DNA from: Chryseobacterium gleum
GTDB taxonomy: Bacteria > Bacteroidota > Bacteroidia > Flavobacteriales > Weeksellaceae
Length of the DNA stretch: 64,000 nt
Assembly: GCF_900636535.1 (NCBI RefSeq)
Contig: NZ_LR134289.1
Coordinates: 620,001-684,000, forward strand
Direction: 5' to 3'
Shown here: one piece after another, positions 61,120 through 64,000 of the stretch
How the letters are laid out: each line of letters begins with the position of its first letter
Position numbering within the stretch: position 1 is the stretch's first letter
Position numbers and translations under genes: made by a program
Notes under the pieces: generated by a model
The model's input: only the letters and a program-made list of their open reading frames with translations
Database searches by the model: none
Told to the model about the DNA's origin: nothing

Positions 61120-63573
61120 TTATAAAAGATCACTTATATCAGAGAGTTTCAGCATCCTTTTAATCCTTGCATCCAGCCCTTCACTGGAAAGGGTCTGCCT
61201 CAGGCTGTCCACTTTAATCGGAAAGCTGAGGGGAGTAAAGGAACGGGAATGTTTTAAAATAATTTCAGACTTTTCAATCCTTTTAAAAGCTTCTACAAGA
61301 CGTTGTTCCTGGAGCTGCATATTAAAGACTTCCGTATAGGCCTGTTTTATTAAAAAATGACTGGCGTCATGGTCTTCGAGCACTTTAAAAATTAATCCTG
61401 CTGAACTTTGTAACGATTTGTTGGAGCGCTGCTGTCCTGCATAATTTTGAATCACCATCCCTGATATTACGGCAATATCCCTGAATTTTCTTCTCGCCAT
61501 TTCGGCAGAATTGATGCTGGCAATCACATCATTCATCAGATTATCACGGGTTAAAATCTGTTGCAGATTTTCTTCGTTAAGCGGAATCTCCTTATCACTG
61601 AACAATTCGAATCCATAATCATTCATTGCCATCGAAAAGGAAATGGGAGCCAGCTTTGAGATCCGGTAAGCAATTAATGCAGCCATTACTTCATGTACCA
61701 GCCGGCCTTCAAAAGGATACATAAATAAATGGTATCCTTCACGGTTTTTAATCAATTCCACCAGGAATTCATCTTCTTTGGGAATGTGGGAATTTTTTTC
61801 CTGGTTAATTAATAAAGAATGCAGAAATTTAAGTTCCTTTTCTGATGCTTTGGGATTTAATGCATGGGAAAGCTTTTCTCTTAAAAAATGTCCCAGATTG
61901 GAACTTAAAGGAAGTCTTCCGCCCAGATAACTTGGCACCAGCGCTTTCCCTTTGGCAGATCTTACATACACCGTCATATCTTTGATCATGGCGACTTCCA
62001 GCGTTCTTCCTGCAAGAATAAATTTTTCCTCTTTTTTTAGTTTGGAAATAAAATATTCTTCAATCATTCCGATGTAACCTCCTGATATAAATTTCACCTT
62101 CAGCATGGCATCGCTTACAATCACTCCCATATTCATCCTGTGAAGCATCGCGATTTTTCTTGAAGTTACTTTATAAAGCCCGTCTTCCATAATGACAACC
62201 TTATGGAATTCTTCATAGCTTTTTAAAACACTTCCGCCGATGGTAAGGAATTCCAGAATACTTTTCCATTCTTCATCCAGCATTTCCTGAAATGCATATA
62301 CTTTCCTGATTCTTTCATACAGTTCATCAGGATAAAAACCGTCTCCTACAGCCAATGTCATCAGAAACTGAACCAATACATCGAAGCACAGAACCTGGGG
62401 CTCCCTGGGCTCAACAACTTTCTGCTTTACTGCTTCTTTTAATGCTGAAACTTCAATCAGTTCCAGAGAGTGGGTGGGAACGCAATATATTTTTGAGGTT
62501 TCAAAAGGGGAGTGCCCGCTACGTCCGGCTCTCTGAAGAAACCGCGCAACTCCTTTGGCAGATCCTACCTGAATAACAGTGTCTACAGGCTTAAAATCAA
62601 TTCCCAGATCGAGGGAGGATGTGGAAACCACAGCTTTTAATTTCCCGGAACTTAAGTTTTCCTCAATCCATATTCTCAGGTGCGCATCAATTGAACTGTG
62701 ATGGATGGCGATCTGGCCGGCAAAATCAGGATGTGCATCCAAAAGAAGCTGATACCACATTTCACTCTGGCTTCTTGTATTGGTAAAGACAATTGTGGAT
62801 TTTGATTCGAGAATAATCGGGACAACTTTATCTGCAAGCTTGTTTCCCAGATGTCCTGCCCACGGCAAAATTTCAATTTCATCCGGGAAAACAGGCAGAA
62901 TATCTATTTTTTTATGTTCTTTAGCCGTAACCTTCGTCTTTTTAATATCATAAGGAATAAGAACGTCCATGGCTTCATCCAGATTCCCGATCGTGGCGGT
63001 AATTCCCCAGATCTTAACCTTCGGGACGTATTTTCTGAGCTGTGAAATCGCAAGTTCTACCATGACACCGCGCTTTGAACCCAGTAATTCATGCCATTCA
63101 TCCACAGCCACACATTTCATATCCCTGAAAAAAGCTTCATTGTTTTTCTGAGCCAGAAGCAAGTGAAGACTTTCAGGAGTTACCACAAGAATTTCAGGCA
63201 TTTTTTTTACCTGCTGCTGTCTCACTTTAGGATCAGTATCTCCGTTTCTTACACCGACAGTCCAATCCAGTCCGATTTCATCAATGGCTTCCTGCATCGC
63301 TTTTGCAATATCTTTGGATAAAGAACGAAGTGGTGTAATCCAGATCATTTTCAATCCTTTTTTGTATTGTTCAGGATGATTCAGGAAATCTGAAACCAAT
63401 GCTAAAAAAACAGAAAAAGTTTTCCCGAATCCGGTAGGGGCCACAACCATTCCGCTGTATCCGTTTCCGAATTTTTTCCAGGTTTCCAGCTGGAATTTAA
63501 AAGGGGCAATGCCTTTATCGGTCATCCATTGCTGAATGATCTTTAATCCGTTGCTATGTTCAAAAGCTGCCAA
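61120..63573 (-). CDS. Ligase-associated DEXH-box helicase (Lhr-like)
   Basis: An 817-residue superfamily 2 helicase. Walker A in VVAPTGFGKTFSVF, motif Ia TPLRSLSKD, DEWH in VAVDEWHELLGS, SATxx as ITATIGN, domain 2 with TNTRSQSE, STSSLDLGIDF and QRAGRSGHS. The C-terminal half is the winged-helix/beta domain of the Lhr group. Start: TTG at 63571-63573 gives the longest form; ATG at codon 17 (63523-63525) is an alternative. Lies 147 bases after the ligase gene and forms the ligase-associated repair set with PdeM. Confidence 0.9.
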   Translation of the reverse strand: MAAFEHSNGLKIIQQWMTDKGIAPFKFQLETWKKFGNGYSGMVVAPTGFGKTFSVFLALVSDFLNHPEQYKKGLKMIWITPLRSLSKDIAKAMQEAIDEIGLDWTVGVRNGDTDPKVRQQQVKKMPEILVVTPESLHLLLAQKNNEAFFRDMKCVAVDEWHELLGSKRGVMVELAISQLRKYVPKVKIWGITATIGNLDEAMDVLIPYDIKKTKVTAKEHKKIDILPVFPDEIEILPWAGHLGNKLADKVVPIILESKSTIVFTNTRSQSEMWYQLLLDAHPDFAGQIAIHHSSIDAHLRIWIEENLSSGKLKAVVSTSSLDLGIDFKPVDTVIQVGSAKGVARFLQRAGRSGHSPFETSKIYCVPTHSLELIEVSALKEAVKQKVVEPREPQVLCFDVLVQFLMTLAVGDGFYPDELYERIRKVYAFQEMLDEEWKSILEFLTIGGSVLKSYEEFHKVVIMEDGLYKVTSRKIAMLHRMNMGVIVSDAMLKVKFISGGYIGMIEEYFISKLKKEEKFILAGRTLEVAMIKDMTVYVRSAKGKALVPSYLGGRLPLSSNLGHFLREKLSHALNPKASEKELKFLHSLLINQEKNSHIPKEDEFLVELIKNREGYHLFMYPFEGRLVHEVMAALIAYRISKLAPISFSMAMNDYGFELFSDKEIPLNEENLQQILTRDNLMNDVIASINSAEMARRKFRDIAVISGMVIQNYAGQQRSNKSLQSSAGLIFKVLEDHDASHFLIKQAYTEVFNMQLQEQRLVEAFKRIEKSEIILKHSRSFTPLSFPIKVDSLRQTLSSEGLDARIKRMLKLSDISDLL

Positions 63574-63720
63574 TTCTATTTTTATTTAAATTTTTAACGC
63601 AAAAGGGCGCTAAGTTTTTATTTGATATTGTTTATTTTCCGATCGCAAGGGCAATATCTTACTATAGCTTAGCAGAGTGCCTGAATATTACGCTATCATA
63701 AAAAGTCCTTGCGTTAAAAT

Positions 63721-63999
63721 CTATTGTATTAATTTTTTAATTTCTTCCAAATCATCAATTTCCTCTACAGTTTTATCTTTCCGCCATCTTACAATTCTCG
63801 GGAAACGGAGCGCCACACCGCTTTTATGGCGGTTGCTGAAACCTATTCCCTCAAAAGCAATTTCGAATACCAGCTCAGCTTTTACCGTTCTTACAGGACC
63901 GAATTTCTCAATAGCATTTTTGGTTACAAAGCGGCTTACTTCCATGATTTCCTTATCCGTAAGACCTGAATAGGCTTTGGCAATCGTTACTAAAGTGTC
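63721..63999 (-). CDS. ATP-dependent DNA ligase, C-terminal part
   Basis: The last 92 codons of a gene that starts beyond the window. The frame runs from the right edge to a stop at 63721-63723. The sequence AKAYSGLTDKEIMEVSRFV followed by VKAELVFEIAFEGIGFSNRH and VALRFPRIVRWRKDK is the OB-fold end of ATP-dependent DNA ligases. Together with the downstream helicase and PdeM it forms the ligase-associated repair cluster. The catalytic Lys is outside the window. Confidence 0.88.
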   Translation of the reverse strand, partial: DTLVTIAKAYSGLTDKEIMEVSRFVTKNAIEKFGPVRTVKAELVFEIAFEGIGFSNRHKSGVALRFPRIVRWRKDKTVEEIDDLEEIKKLIQ

Positions 64000-64000
64000 T

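Noticed and set aside
1..64000. Prophage, insertion sequence, tRNA or integrative-element boundaries
   Set aside because: No transposase, integrase, tRNA cloverleaf or attachment-site repeats were found on reading both strands.

Overview
The window is about 64 kb of AT-rich chromosomal DNA from a Bacteroidota bacterium, most likely a Flavobacteriia member close to Chryseobacterium (Weeksellaceae). The evidence is: promoters of the TAnnTTTG (-7) type, two secreted proteins with type IX secretion (T9SS) C-terminal sorting domains, several outer-membrane beta-barrel genes with MKK-type signal peptides, bacillithiol-linked genes, and a ligase-associated repair cluster typical of this phylum. I see no rRNA, tRNA, CRISPR array, insertion sequence or prophage. 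Gene calls rest on reading the translations; no database search was run.

Layout. 1-6.8 kb: the end of an M19 dipeptidase gene, a TPR-like hypothetical, then the leucine operon leuA-leuC-leuD-leuB, in which leuA carries a one-base deletion. 6.6-10.6 kb: a minus-strand block of small exported proteins ending in a TNT-type NADase-like lipoprotein with a candidate immunity gene next to it. 11-18 kb: a T9SS-secreted reprolysin-like protease, DinB, an acyl-CoA dehydrogenase and a T9SS-secreted endonuclease I. 18-23.3 kb: a structured intergenic element, a SatD/DUF3307 pair, purC, purF and a secreted glycerophosphodiesterase. 23.3-27.2 kb: four tandem paralogous outer-membrane beta-barrel genes, each preceded by a sigma-54-like promoter, plus a fifth such promoter that leads to no protein gene but to a structured, terminator-ended stretch (candidate small RNA). 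27.2-36.4 kb: aroB, an rRNA pseudouridine synthase, pncA, a DEAD-box helicase, a bacillithiol-type operon ending in a Crp/Fnr regulator, and a MocR regulator divergent from an EamA transporter.

36.4-48.2 kb: a plus-strand stress island comparable in content to enterobacterial yciGFE-katN. It holds a Crp/Fnr regulator, a KGG-repeat protein, a YciE/F-type ferritin-like protein, a large catalase, a zinc alcohol dehydrogenase, a CinA-type amidase, two SDR enzymes and an FAD/Rieske oxidoreductase broken by an in-frame stop. The genes on either side of the Crp/Fnr gene have near-identical promoters with a Crp/Fnr-like palindrome at the same distance from the -7 box. 48.2-59.4 kb: AraC, MocR and TetR regulators beside small metabolic genes, an unusual exported flavodoxin-RidA fusion, and a clear TetR operator. 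59.5-64 kb: the ligase-associated DNA repair cluster (PdeM, DEXH helicase, ATP-dependent ligase) with a phosphoglycerate mutase gene inside it.

The least ordinary signals are the sigma-54 porin array with its orphan promoter, the twin palindromic promoters around the Crp/Fnr gene, the TNT lipoprotein/immunity candidate, and two broken genes that are either real pseudogenes or sequence errors.
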